Source of the DNA: Mermis nigrescens
Lineage: Eukaryota > Nematoda > Enoplea > Mermithida > Mermithidae
NCBI GenBank assembly: GCA_036768485.1
Contig: JAVLUZ010000511.1
Span: forward strand, 386,411-450,410
Direction of reading: 5' to 3'
DNA: 64,000 nucleotides
Positions 21,356-31,770 of the stretch are shown here, in pieces. Position numbers and translations under genes: made by a program. Positions within the stretch are counted from its first letter, which is position 1. Each line of letters begins with the position of its first letter. Under the pieces are notes generated by a model. That model saw only the letters and a program-made list of their open reading frames with translations, was not told where the DNA came from and did not search any database.

Positions 21356-21588
21356 CATAGCTGGGTGCGAAGTTTTTCAAAAGATAAATTTGTGGCCTTA
21401 AAAATAGTGCTTCGGCGAAAAAAACATTTTTTTGAACGTTTCTCATCGCGCTCTATCGATTGGCATAAAAAACTCGAAAAAAACAAAAAAAATTAAGATT
21501 TAAATTCTGGGGGATATTGTTGGGTATTTGCGTTCTCTTGTTACTTATTTTGCCTTCTGGAGGTACATACCCCCCACGCCCAGGTATG
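21356..21588 (-). mobile_element. MITE family A copy, third at the same target
   Basis: Minus orientation: CATAGCTGGGTGC on the left, CACGCCCAGGTATG on the right. Flanks are GTCTATAC (21348-21355) and GTGTATAC (21589-21596), matching at 7 of 8 positions. It lies directly beside the right duplication of the CAGGCCC element. Confidence 0.85.
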
Positions 21589-21596
21589 GTGTATAC

Positions 21597-22201
21597 CCCT
21601 ACCTCAGGGTCCAAGATTTGAATCTCTGTCGGACGATTTTGAGCTACTAGAAATTTTTTGCATGAATTTTGGGTTCTACGAAAGTAGCAAAGATGCTAAA
21701 AATTCGCCAAGAAATTAATATATGTTTTGTTAACCTATAAAATACCTAAAATGAAGATAAAATAATCTCGAAAATATAAATTTTTAATGAATTTTTACAT
21801 TCCTTATTAACAAAAGTTGCAATAGTATTAGGATTTGGAATACTGAAGAATGCAGGTTTCCGCAATAAAAACAAATTGTGTAGGAGAAATTTTAGCCATT
21901 TTTCATGTTTGACCTGCAACAAAGACTAGAACTGTCAATTTAGTTGTCCGAAATTTTTGGTTTTAAAACCCCCTCAACTTCCGACCTCGGGAACTGTGAT
22001 CCAATTATGTAAATTCAATCGTTTTAGACTATTTAAATGTAATTACTATTTAAATGTCCCCTACCCCAAAATGGCCGAGGACCCGACTTCCGAAATTTTG
22101 GGCTGTTGCACGAATGATTTTATCTGTTTCTGGCCAACCCGACTTTATAAATCCAATGATAATGTTCCAGGAAATCAATGCTATTATGTTTTAGCGTGTT
22201 T
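21597..22201. other. No gene seen
   Basis: AT-rich. The frame at 21957-22205 has no motif and the region shows no boundary other than the piggyBac-like left end at its edge. Confidence 0.45.
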
Positions 22202-24150
22202 TTAACCTTTTTAGTGGCCAACGTTCCCAATCGGGAACATATTTTCAAAATTTTGTTGCAAAACAACTACTCATCTAATTTAAATAAGACTTGTTTTGGA
22301 TGAGAAACAAGATGTTTGCCTATCCTGTGAGAGCAATTTCAAAACTTAATTATGAGTATATGCTATGCTATACTGTCTTAAGTTGGACAAAAATAGCGAA
22401 AGTTTGTCATGTTTAGAAATTTGCATATTGTCAATCGACATACAAAATTTTTGAGCCAAATGTCATGCAGTCATGTTTGCAGAGCTTTTCTGATCATTTT
22501 ATAATGTTATTCAATTTTATTTACTTGCTCATCAAAAGTTAGGGTTAAATTTATATTGATGTTCTCATTTGGGAACGTTGGCTCCTAGGAGTGCAAAAAT
22601 ATTAAATTCCTGGAAAGAGAACAAAATCTATGGGGCAGCATATGTAACCTCGGCTATGCTCTTTAGTGACCTCGCATGCATTCCTTCAATTTTCAAGAGC
22701 TCCACAAGCATACGTGGGCAGCAAGAAAATTCTGGGGGGGTGCAAGATTTTTTTGAAGGTCGAAAAATGGCCTTAAAAATGGTGGTATGGCGATAAAAAC
22801 ACCATTTTTCGACGTTTCTCATCAAGCACTATCCATTGGCATCAAAAAATTGCGAAAAAAACGGAAAAAAATTTTCAAAAAATTGAATTCTGGGGGGGGG
22901 TATTTTGATTTCTGGGGGGTATTCTGGTTTCTGGGGGTGCATACCCCCAAACCCTCCCACGCCCAGGTGTGTCCACAAGCATTCTGGTATGACTCCATTG
23001 CACATATTCAAAATATTAAATGCAGGTTTATGGGATTCTTTACTTGATTCTATGTGTTACAATTACACAACAATGTAGCTCTTTGATTTCTAATAGTTTT
23101 TAGGCAAAAATTCAAGTGTTTCTGCAAATAATTTTAGGTGCTTTTGCAGAAATTACCTGCTCTACCTTACTTTGCTTTATTTGTTTACTATAACTTACAG
23201 AGCCATGAATCATTAGAGGCTTAGAGACAAATTTTCTTGAATTCATGCACAATATCATGTGTTTTTGATCTGTAGAACTTGCATTGTACTTTATCAAACT
23301 TTATATAACTACTGATCTCTAACATTTTTTAATAGCTCAGAAGCATGCTAGCAACATAACTAACCTTTGAGTGTAAGTTTATTGGACTATCGATAACAAC
23401 TGCAGATAGGTAAATGTTCGAATGAGTGAACGTATGATATTATGACTTACTTTTATTCACTGTAAAATTTTACTTTTGAAAATTGAATGAAATTGCCAAA
23501 TTGACTATATTACACCCTGACTTCCTGTTATTTCCCGAATCTTGATTCATGGCTTCTAATTTTTAGTATACCAAAATACGTCAATGCAGTGTAAATAGCT
23601 CTGAGATCACAGGCATTAGTCCAACAGCGTAGAAATGAGAAAAACCAATAAATTTTGAAAAATCCAGAAAAAACGAAAATACAGATTACAGCTTAATAAT
23701 AGTTTTTTACTCATCTTAGCTAGACATTATTTAATGTTATCTAGAAAGCAAGCAAATCTAACAAAAAACAAATATAAAGTTACAGTGTCTACTGAAAGTT
23801 TCTTGGTTTTCTGAGGTTTAAGGTTCCCATAAGGTTTCTAATACTCAAAACCACAACCTTGAAGGCTCTCTATTTGACAATTTGACAGTTTAGATTACTT
23901 GTGTTATCAATGTTTGTAGCAGATCGCTTAAATCTTATATGTTTTGCAAAACATAACAGAACATGTAATTTGGCAAAAATGTTCCCCAAGAAGCCAACGT
24001 TCCCAAATGGGAACATATGAACAACATAATAGAGATTAAAGCTTTTGCTCTGGTTTTTTGCATACAGTCTTACATTTTACAGATTTGAAACATATTAAGA
24101 TTGCATTGCTGTAGCACATCTGCATCATAGAGCTGACTCTAAAAGGTTAA
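22202..24150. mobile_element. piggyBac-like non-autonomous element
   Basis: Bounded by TTAA at 22202-22205 and TTAA at 24147-24150, with an imperfect inverted repeat CCTTTTTAG at the left and CTAAAAGG at the right. TTAA duplication and a CCYTTT terminus are piggyBac features. The palindromic subterminal word GTTCCCAATCGGGAAC (22224) recurs as variants near 22565 and 23999, each beside GCCAACG. No transposase frame exists. A family A MITE is inserted at 22709-22971. Confidence 0.7.
22709..22971 (-). mobile_element. MITE family A copy with exact 8-bp TSD
   Basis: 263 bp, minus orientation, from CATACGTGGGCAGC to CGCCCAGGTGTG. The flanks TCCACAAG at 22701-22708 and 22972-22979 are identical. 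It is inserted in the piggyBac-like element. Confidence 0.92.
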
Positions 24151-24319
24151 GGTGTAATAATAACAAATTTTCTTAAAATTAGTTTTTTATGTACGTTTTT
24201 GTCTTATAAACATCTCAAAATCGCTAATCACTAAAGAATAAAAGTTAATTTGAAACTGTGCTATGTTTTCATGTTCATAACATGTCTCATTTTCTCAATT
24301 TTCTAAGCCTTTTTCAGGG

Positions 24320-24797
24320 TAGTCTAACTTACCCTCTTGTTACTTGAAATGTGATGCAGTCTGTCTACTTCATCTGAATTTTAAGGATGACAGTTGCGAT
24401 GCGACTGACTTTGAACCAAGGAATGAGCAGAAGTACGATCGTCATTGGCAAATGATTACTAAAGGCGATGCAGATGCCTCAACATATGGCATAAAAATTA
24501 ATTCTCCCCTAAATGATTTGGACATGTGCCATGTAACGCGCTTATTGCCGCCTGATCCAACTTATGATCTTGGAGAGGGATTAATTGCATATGAGTTGCA
24601 GCTAGCATTAACTCAATTCATAAATAGGAAAAATATTTTTCTTATGACTTTCTTCAAAACTGTCTTCGAACATTTAACTTTAAAGTGAATGATCGCTGTA
24701 ACATTATGGACTTCATTCCACGCGATTTTTCAACCAGGAAAACAATAGGTGGAAATGCTACCAAAAATCTGTATTTGCTTCGCTTTCTGCCTCTACT
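24320..24797 (+). pseudogene. Fragment of a transposon-type protein
   Basis: The frame 24344-24688 contains STYGIKINSPLNDLDMCHV, then DLGEGLIAYELQL. A frameshift near 24650 leads into another frame that reads FIPRDFSTRKTIGGNATKN followed by LYLLRFLPLL up to about 24795. The order (YGIK-x-xSPLN-x-L, then DL-x-EG-x-x-YEL, then IGG-x-A-x-x-x-LLR-x-LPLL) recalls a large family of repeated animal proteins thought to come from DNA transposons. I cannot name the superfamily with confidence. Both ends are missing. Confidence 0.55.
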
Positions 24798-24798
24798 C

Positions 24799-25221
24799 AA
24801 CACATGCACATAGGTGGGGTGAGGGGGGTATTACCCTTTCCTGAGGGGTCAGCCAGACCGGTACTGTCCGGCGATTTTGAGCAAACAGGTCTTGTTCTGC
24901 ATCATTTTGACATCAAAATCAGTAAAAATGTCAAAAATTTTCCGGCGCTCCGCCACGGATTAGTACTTTTATATACTTTTTTATCCAAAAAACGCTAAAA
25001 ATTGATTAATTTCTGTATTTTTTTAGTGTTAAAAGTGATGTAATGCAGTCAGCATGGACTACAAATGCTTTAAAAATGCTAAATTACAACGAAAAAACGT
25101 TTTATAGGCCATTTTGACCATTTTGGTCGTTTAATCAACAGAAAACTTGTGAACGTTAGATTTACTGTTTTGGATTTCTGAGATTTTACCCCCCTGCCGA
25201 CCCTGACCTTGTGCACCTATG
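24799..25221. mobile_element. Non-autonomous element with 8-bp TSD
   Basis: Identical 8-mers CTCTACTC lie at 24791-24798 and 25222-25229. The element's right end, read inverted, is CATAGGTGCACAAGG and the left end contains GCACATAGGTGGGG, so the TIRs are short and imperfect. A CGGCGCTCCGCCACGG stretch and TTATATACTTTTTTATCC inside recall the interior of the 20609 element. No coding capacity. Confidence 0.6.
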
Positions 25222-25925
25222 CTCTACTCGTAGGTCACAAAATACCGGAAGATGACGATGCCTGGCGCTGTTTGATGCTTCTAGAACGTATAATTTTCGG
25301 GCGCTTCGTGCCAGATTTATTGTTGTATAATTTTGTGTCAAATTTCATTACCTAACAATGTATGCCATTCTTCAGTGGGGCAAATGAAGAAAATCATTTG
25401 AGTGATTATCTTATACATAATTTTTTTAATGCAATGAAAATGAAGTCGAATTTTTTTAATTATTTGAAAATTACCTCTTCTTGCATTGTATAGAGCTCGC
25501 TGAGGAAAGCTCAAACACAAGAATTTCTGCCTATCTACAAATAGTTGTTGAGAAATCTTACTTTAAATTTTAATTCCTCATATTTGGAAGGCCTGTTACA
25601 TGCCTTTTTGACAGATATGCTACATGCAGTGCGGATTTTTTTTCGCATCGTTGCCTTTGTATTGCTGAACCTCGAAGTTTTGGTGCTTAATTTTGCGCAG
25701 TATCGACCAATTATCCAGTTTTTGTGCTCAATGTTGCGCGGTGACCATTTTTTTGTTATCGACTGTTTTACTGTTGACGTTTGCAACACTATTTGCTTTT
25801 TGCTTAACACTGCTTTAATAAATCCGCTTTATTTCATTATTGCATAATAGCGTTTATATTAGATCTCAGTATTGCATGGAGAGGTTCAGTTAAATACTAG
25901 CTGAACGATGCTCCAAAGCTTATGC
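25222..25925. other. No clear gene; relic of the 20609-type interior
   Basis: 25260-25560 shares words with 21040-21290 (GGGCGCTTCGTGCCAG, TTATTGTTGTATAATTTTG, GTATAGAGCTCGCTGAGG), so it is a decayed relative of that element. The overlapping frames at 25545-25847 (plus) and 25535-25810 (minus, lysine-rich) have no recognisable domain. Confidence 0.5.
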
Positions 25926-25937
25926 AACAATACTTAG

Positions 25938-26200
25938 ACAGGATTAACCCAACTTTTTTGGGCCGGATCACCCCACAGATTAATACATCAAATCAGGCAG
26001 CATTAACCCGACTTTTTCGGGACGGGCTAACGCTATTTATGTATACATCAAAGTTAGGCAGGATTGACCCAACTTCTTTAGGTCGTATTACCCCAAGTAT
26101 TTGTGCATCGAAATTAGGCAGGATTAACCCAACTTTGTTGAAGCGTATTGACCCCATACATGCATCGCTGTTGGGTAGGATTTACCCAACTTTGTTGGGC
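25938..26200 (+). repeat. 60-bp tandem repeat, in frame
   Basis: The words GGATTAACCCAACTTTTTTG, CATTAACCCGACTTTTTC, GGATTGACCCAACTTC and GGATTAACCCAACTTTG occur at 25941, 26001, 26061 and 26121, exactly 60 bp apart, with a fifth at about 26178. The spacing is a multiple of three, so an open frame (25922-26254) encodes a 20-residue repeat around GRINPT-x-LGRITP. The last unit also forms CCCAACTTTGTTGGG palindromes. It may be a minisatellite upstream of the Polinton genes rather than a coding sequence. Confidence 0.7.
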
Positions 26201-26271
26201 CCGATTCTTTCAACAAAGTTGTGGCGTCAATTTACACCCAACTTTGTTGGGTAAATCTCACATATTTTTTT

Positions 26272-26891
26272 ACAGTGATCCCATACCAGCGGGGCGTAGG
26301 TCTTGGCAGCTTTTTCCGTTCGCTTTTTAGAATGGCAGTCCCAGTTTTGCAGTCAATTGGTAAGCGAGTTGGGATACATGCACACATGGGCGTGGGGGGG
26401 GGTCTGGACCCCCTCAGAAACCAAAAGACACCCCCCAGAGATCAAAAGACCCCCCCCAGAATTCAATTTTTGAAAATTTTTTTCGTTTTTTTCGCAATTT
26501 TTTGATGCCAATGGATAGTGCTTGATGAGAAACGTCGAAAAATGGTGTCTTTATCGCCATACCACCATTTTTAAGGCCATTTTTTGACCTTCAAAAATCT
26601 TGGACCCCCCAGAATTTTCTTGATGCCCACGTATGGATACATGCTCTGTTTGCAGGCTCAAACATAGCACCTGATTTGGCCCAGGGAAAACCGCTTTTTG
26701 AGTCTACTAAAGAACACTCAAAGCGAGAAGCTGCCCAACTTTTTGATGAAGCCTCTCATGCCCTTCAGCAGCAGCAAGGAGAGGGTCTTGGTAGCCGCCC
26801 AAAGTCTATAAATACTAGCATGATAGATGCTTTTTCAAAACAAAAACATGGCTCTCGTAAACGAAAAATCTATCCCCAGTACCAAGATTGA
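26272..26891 (+). pseudogene. Polinton/Maverick small basic virion protein, MITE-interrupted
   Basis: The N-terminal part around 26280-26380 has a glycine-rich RGVGLGSFFRSLFR followed by an amphipathic stretch. The C-terminal part (26644-26891) is helical, Q-rich and basic, ending KHGSRKRK. The two parts are in the same frame once the MITE at 26381-26635 and one copy of its 8-bp duplication are disregarded. A G-rich N-terminus with the pattern GxGLGxFFRxLFR directly upstream of the major capsid gene is typical of Polinton/adintovirus-type small virion proteins, compared with adenovirus pVI/pX. The start codon was not identified; TTTTTTTACAG before 26275 could be a splice acceptor. Confidence 0.6.
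26381..26635 (+). mobile_element. MITE family A copy with exact 8-bp TSD
   Basis: 255 bp from CACACATGGGCG to TGATGCCCACGTATG. The flanks GATACATG at 26373-26380 and 26636-26643 are identical. It disrupts the Polinton small virion gene. Confidence 0.92.
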
Positions 26892-28132
26892 ACTGGACCT
26901 TTTTACGGTCCCTCCTACTCAAGTAGTGATAAAGCGTGGTTTTTCGGCATGAAATTCAACCTACAAATCCTATTACTAATGAGGAACCATATGAATTTAG
27001 AGTACCTCCTGATCCACATTACATTCAGCTCAATAAAAACTACATTTACATGCTATTGAGAATCAAAAAATCAGTAGTTGCTGCTGGAGCAGCAGTGCCT
27101 GACTATGCGCCCATCAATCTTATTGGTAAGACTTTCTTTAAGCAAGTAAAATGCTTTTTAGGAGGCAAATTAGTTTTTGACAGCTCTGATAAATATGCAT
27201 ATAGATCGTATTTTGAAACCGAATTAAATTATGGGTATGATGCCAAGCATTCGCATTTGCAATCTGCGCTGTACTTTCACGAAGGTGGTAGTGATGTTGA
27301 CACAAAAGACAATGAAGCTTTCAAAAAACGCTCAAAAATGTTCAAAGATGAAAGTGTTGTGGAAGTTGCGGCCCCACTGCACATTGACTTGTTCTTGCAA
27401 GACAGATTTTTAGTTAATTTTACCGATTACCGCCTAGAATTACACAGAAATAATAATGCGTTTGTTTTGCAGTGCTTTGAGGATGTCAGCCTTGACTTGA
27501 AAGTCTCACAAATGAAATTATTTATTCGAAAAGTTGAGGTTTTGGACACTGTGAATTTAGCTCTTGAGCAAACAATGCTTTCGTATACAGCAAAATATCA
27601 CATAAGGAGAGTAGCTTTGACTAATTTGCACATTTCAAATCCTGCTAGAGAAACGCCCAATTATACATTGTTTACTGGTCAGCTGCCTAGGCGTATAGTG
27701 TTTGCTTGTGTTGAAGGCAGTGCTGATCGAGGCAATCTAGCAAAATCGCCTTTCAACTTCAAACCTTTCAGCATAAATGATGTAAAAGTAACGTGTGGAG
27801 GTATAACCTATCCAGCTTACCCGCTCAGCATTTCATTTAAACATGATAGATATTAGCAAGCCTATACTCAGATGTTTGACGCATTATATATTGGGCATGA
27901 AGGTAATTTTATTAGCAGAGAAGATTTTAAAACAAGTCACTGCTTCTTTGTGTTCGATTTGACTCCTGATGCAGATGATGGAGGACACTGGGACCTAATT
28001 CCTGAAGGAACAACAAGCATCGCTGTTAGATTTTCTGAGAATTTGCCCGATTCAGGCATTGAAATCATTATTTATGCTGAATTTGATAACTTAATAATGA
28101 TTGATAAAAACCGAAACACTTTTCTTGACTAT
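26848..28132 (+). pseudogene. Polinton/Maverick major capsid protein (double jelly-roll, F54H12.2-like)
   Basis: The ATG at 26848 starts MALVNEK; shortly after comes ELDLFTVPPTQ, a hallmark N-terminal segment of Polinton major capsid proteins (annotated in animals as F54H12.2-like). A one-base frameshift occurs near 26940, after which the frame continues through YEFRVPPDPHYIQLNKNYIY and ALYFHEGG to YPLSISFKHDRY. An in-frame TAG at 27854-27856 is followed by more capsid-like sequence (MFDALYIGHEG, GIEIIIYAEFDN) to about 28130. Total length of about 430 codons fits the family. The ATG overlaps the end of the preceding gene by 44 bases. Broken by one frameshift and one stop, hence not functional. 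Confidence 0.85.
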
Positions 28133-28144
28133 GATGCACTAAAC

Positions 28145-28564
28145 ATGAACACTATTGAAATATTCAAAATTCTCAAACATAATAATACATTTGCAGGCGT
28201 TTTCCCCATATGTAGATCGTCTGCCATCCATAAGAACCTACCCTGCGGCTCTAGTTGTAAATTTATACCCAGTGAGGAACCAGGATCACACTGGGTCGCA
28301 ATTTATTTTCAAAATAAGAAGCACTGCAACTATTTTGACAGCTATGGCTTAGAACCACCTGTGCAATTGCATAAATACATTTCTGATAATGCGCTCTCAT
28401 TTACATACAATAATATGCGAGTACAAGGGCGTTTCTCAATCAGCTGTGGTCATATGTGTATCTACTTTTTGGTCTGCATGAGCAAAGGCATAAGTTTCAC
28501 AAACATTGTTTTATCTATGCTCAGTAAAAAAATTTATAAATATTTCAATAAACTAAGGTTATAA
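28145..28564 (+). pseudogene. Polinton adenain-type cysteine protease
   Basis: Starts at the ATG of MNTIEIFKIL. Catalytic elements of the adenovirus-protease (C5) family are visible: His in GSHWVAIYF, Asp in NYFDSYG and Cys in SCGHMCIYF. These proteases mature capsid precursors in virus-like elements. Between about 28208 and 28270 the family-like sequence (DRLPSIRTYPAALVV) lies in the +1 frame, so two compensating one-base shifts surround roughly 21 codons. The capsid frame upstream runs into this gene without an intervening stop, so the capsid stop codon seems lost. Confidence 0.82.
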
Positions 28565-29101
28565 AAAAATGGATATGAAACAGTTTTACATAACGCTTCC
28601 GAGCAATTCACAAGAAACAGATACTGCAGCCACTTTTGTTACCAATCTGCCTAGACAAATCGCATTAACTGGCGACTGGAAGGTTGGGTTAGCTGAAATA
28701 ATTTATGCAAATACATGGCACCAGGGCCGTGCTTAGGGGTTTAGCGGCCCTGTGCGAGACTTATTTTGGCGGCCCCCATAATTTTTAAAACTGGTATTAT
28801 ACTCGTATGCATCATAATGATCATTTATGTATCTCCTTTATATATGTACCTATATGATCGCAGTTAGCATACTGACAAAATATTGTGCTACGTTATTTTA
28901 AGTAGGTATCGTATGTTTTCCTCAAATAATTTACCTATTTCGTGAATGATGACGTGCGTTATTACAAAATAATTAAATTTTTAATCGAAAAATGCAAACC
29001 CGAAAGAAAAATAGAATTTATTATGTCAATCAAATATTGACGAACTTTTGCAAGAGAAAAATTCCGTTTTGAGGAAGTTAAATGATTTTAACAGTTCAAC
29101 A

Positions 29102-29365
29102 CACACATGGGCGTGGGGGCGGTTTGGGGGTATGTACCCCCCAAGAAACCAAAATACCCCCTTCCCAGAAACCAAAATACCCCCCCCAGAATTTAATTTT
29201 TAATCTTTTTTCTGTTTTTTTCGCAATTTTTTGATGCCATTAGATAGTGCTTGATGAGAAACGTTAGAAAATGATGTTTTTCGCCTTACCACCATTTTAA
29301 GGCCATTTTTTACCTTTGAAAAATCTTGCACCCTCCCCCTAGAATTTTGGTGCTACTCACGTATG
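29102..29365 (+). mobile_element. MITE family A copy
   Basis: Starts CACACATGGGCGTGGGGGC and ends GCTACTCACGTATG. Flanks GTTCAACA and GTTCCGCA match at 6 of 8 positions, so the duplication has decayed. Nested in the 2.39-kb hAT-type element. Confidence 0.85.
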
Positions 29366-30504
29366 GTTCCGCAGTACTGCGTAAAAAGACACATAATGGG
29401 GATACTGTTTAACTTTGCATATGGTTTGCAATAACGCGTCAACATTAAAAAACTAGGTTATGTAACAGTGCGTTTTCTATAAATCCTATTTAAGCATCAC
29501 TTCTATTTAAGTTCGAAGTAATGGCGATAAATTATGTACAAAAGTTTTTGCTTGAAAGAATCACGTCTTAATTTAGCAGATTGACATTTTGAAAATGAAG
29601 TTTCCGAATTTTTGATTAAATGAATAAATTTAATAATTTTAGATCCTTTTTCATGCTGTTCAACAGAAATAAGCAGCATCTATTACAAAACAACCCATCT
29701 AAAAGTATATTGATGTGACGAGAAAATAAAGACGTCTGAAATATCGCAAATCTGAACTCTTTTATTAGTTTTGCAAGGATTAACGCAGATAAAGACAAAC
29801 AGGGAGAATAAGAAAGTCTATGGAAAATGATTTATATTTCGCAGTGCACAGTTATTATTAATATTAGTAACAAAGAGAATAAGCGAATTAAAGTCAGATT
29901 AAGCACAAACAAAAAGGAATTTCATTTCATGGCTTGCTATTGCAACTTTTTGATAAGTAATGATGAATTTCAAAATAATAAAATATGATTTGAATTTATT
30001 AAGGGCAATTATAAGATAGAATTTTTGTTTGCATTTCGTAAAACTTCTACGTCAGGGTAACTGACAAGGCTTAATGTTTACACGAATCTAATTTCTTATT
30101 AAACATGGTTAAAATCAATAAAACAAAATGAAAATTGTTCATTAAATTTAAGATTTTCGGAATATGTAAACCTTCACAGAAAATCAGGTGCATGGAGAGA
30201 AATACTGTAATATCAGAGGAGCTTTATCGATAAAAACAGATTAAAACGACATTCATGTAGTAAAACCATAAACCTTCATCCGTATGAGCAACTACATTGC
30301 AGTACCGCGCACGACTCAGACAGCTACAGCTGCAAACGTGTATGACTGTCACTTATAAAATGCATCTATGGATTTTCGTCTGTTTCTGGACACGATTGCT
30401 AATTTAAATTCAACTTTTGTCTAGGCACGCATATCATTTATGGCAAAAATCTGCTGCCGTGTTCTCAAAATGCTATTTTTGCATGCACGCTACACATGCA
30501 TGAG

Positions 30505-30774
30505 CACACCCGGGCTTTGGGGGTTTGGGGGATATGCACCCCCCACCCCCGAGAAACCAAAATACCCCCTCAGAAACCAAATTACTCCCCCAGAATTCAA
30601 TTTTTGAAATTTTTTTGGTTTTTTTTCGCAATTTTTTGTGCCAATGGATAGTGCTCGATGAGAAATGTCGAAAAATGGTGTTATCTTTGCCATAACATAA
30701 TTTTTAAGGCCATTTTTTACCTTTGAAAAATCTTGCACACCCTTCCCCAGAATTTTCTCGGCGGCCCACGTATG
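30505..30774 (+). mobile_element. MITE family A copy with exact 8-bp TSD
   Basis: 270 bp from CACACCCGGGC to GGCGGCCCACGTATG. The flanks TGCATGAG at 30497-30504 and 30775-30782 are identical. This is the second family A copy inside the 2.39-kb element. Confidence 0.92.
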
Positions 30775-31770
30775 TGCATGAGTATTGGTGACATACACGC
30801 TGTATAGGTACGTGTTTTACGTACCTACATACATACTTATACCTATTACACTAAACGGAACGGAAATCTTTAGAACAAGTATAGCTTAGTCAGCATTCCC
30901 TTAACAATGCAAGTAAAGATTTTAAACAGCTGTTTGCATTAGAACGGCGAAAAATCAATCCTTTTGAACGTACTTATGTATCGAATTATTGTACGAGGGC
31001 CGCCAAAAAATGAATTTTATACGGAATGCACTACAACTTTTTTAGCGGCCCTTAATTTTAGCGGCCCTGTGCGGCCGCACAGTTCGCCCCCCTAAGCACG
31101 GCTATGCATGGCACAATGTTGCTGAGGAGCAGAATATGATACAATTTTATGACATCAAAAAAAATGTGTGACAAAAATTGCTTATTCCTAGAGCAAGATA
31201 TTTAAATATACATGACCTTATTCAAGCCATGAGAAATAGAATAAAAACGGTTAGCCAAATAGACAAATTTGATTACATGCAATATTTTGGCATAAAGTAT
31301 GATGAAAATAGGAAAGTTTGTCACTTAACAATCAATACTGAATATATTCAAAGTGTTAAGCTGACAAAGCATTTAATGTATAAGCTAGGATTTCCAGAGA
31401 ACCAGCTTAGCAATATAGATTATACTGTCAAAAAAGAATTAAACATAGTTGTGCACCATTCACCGGACATGCTGGGTGGAATGCATAACTTTTACGTATA
31501 TTGCGATATAGTTGAGCCTCAAATCGTTGGGAATGTTTTTGCACCACTTCCGCAGTTTGTGAATATAGAAGGAAAATATATGGATATTGTTAATCATGCA
31601 TATATCAGTCCGCATTATATACCTGTGCCCAAAAAATCATTCAATACCATTGAAGTGAATATTAAAAGTGATCAAGATAAACCTGTGCCTTTTGAATTTG
31701 ACAAAACAATTGTCAGATTGCATTTCAGGTATCGGCTATAGATACAAACCTGTGATCAGACAATATAACA

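Larger units (their letters stand above)
28722..31106. mobile_element. hAT-type element, 2.39 kb, TIR CAGGGCCGTGCTTAGGGG
   Basis: The left end CAGGGCCGTGCTTAGGGG and the right end (CCCCTAAGCACGGCTATG) are inverted partners. The flanks CATGGCAC at 28714-28721 and 31107-31114 are identical 8-mers. Just inside both ends is TTTAGCGGCCCTGTGCG. No transposase frame is visible, so the element is non-autonomous. It contains two family A MITEs (29102 and 30505). The rest of its interior (29366-30504, 30783-31080) is AT-rich with nothing recognisable. Confidence 0.9.
28569..31741 (+). pseudogene. Polinton minor capsid (penton-like) protein split by a hAT insertion
   Basis: The first 51 codons (ATG at 28569, MDMKQFYITLPSNS) end at 28721. 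The frame resumes at 31115, after the 2.4-kb insertion, and continues to 31741, ending in PVPFEFDKTIVRLHFRYR. The VPFEF...V-x-LHFR ending is typical of the protein encoded beside the Polinton capsid and protease genes. The two parts are in register once one copy of the insertion duplication is disregarded, giving about 260 codons. An in-frame TGA lies at 31169-31171. It follows the protease gene by 4 bases. Confidence 0.75.

Noticed and set aside
25535..25847. Overlapping ORFs on both strands, one lysine-rich
   Set aside because: No recognisable domain, and the adjoining sequence is a decayed relative of the 20609 hAT-type element.
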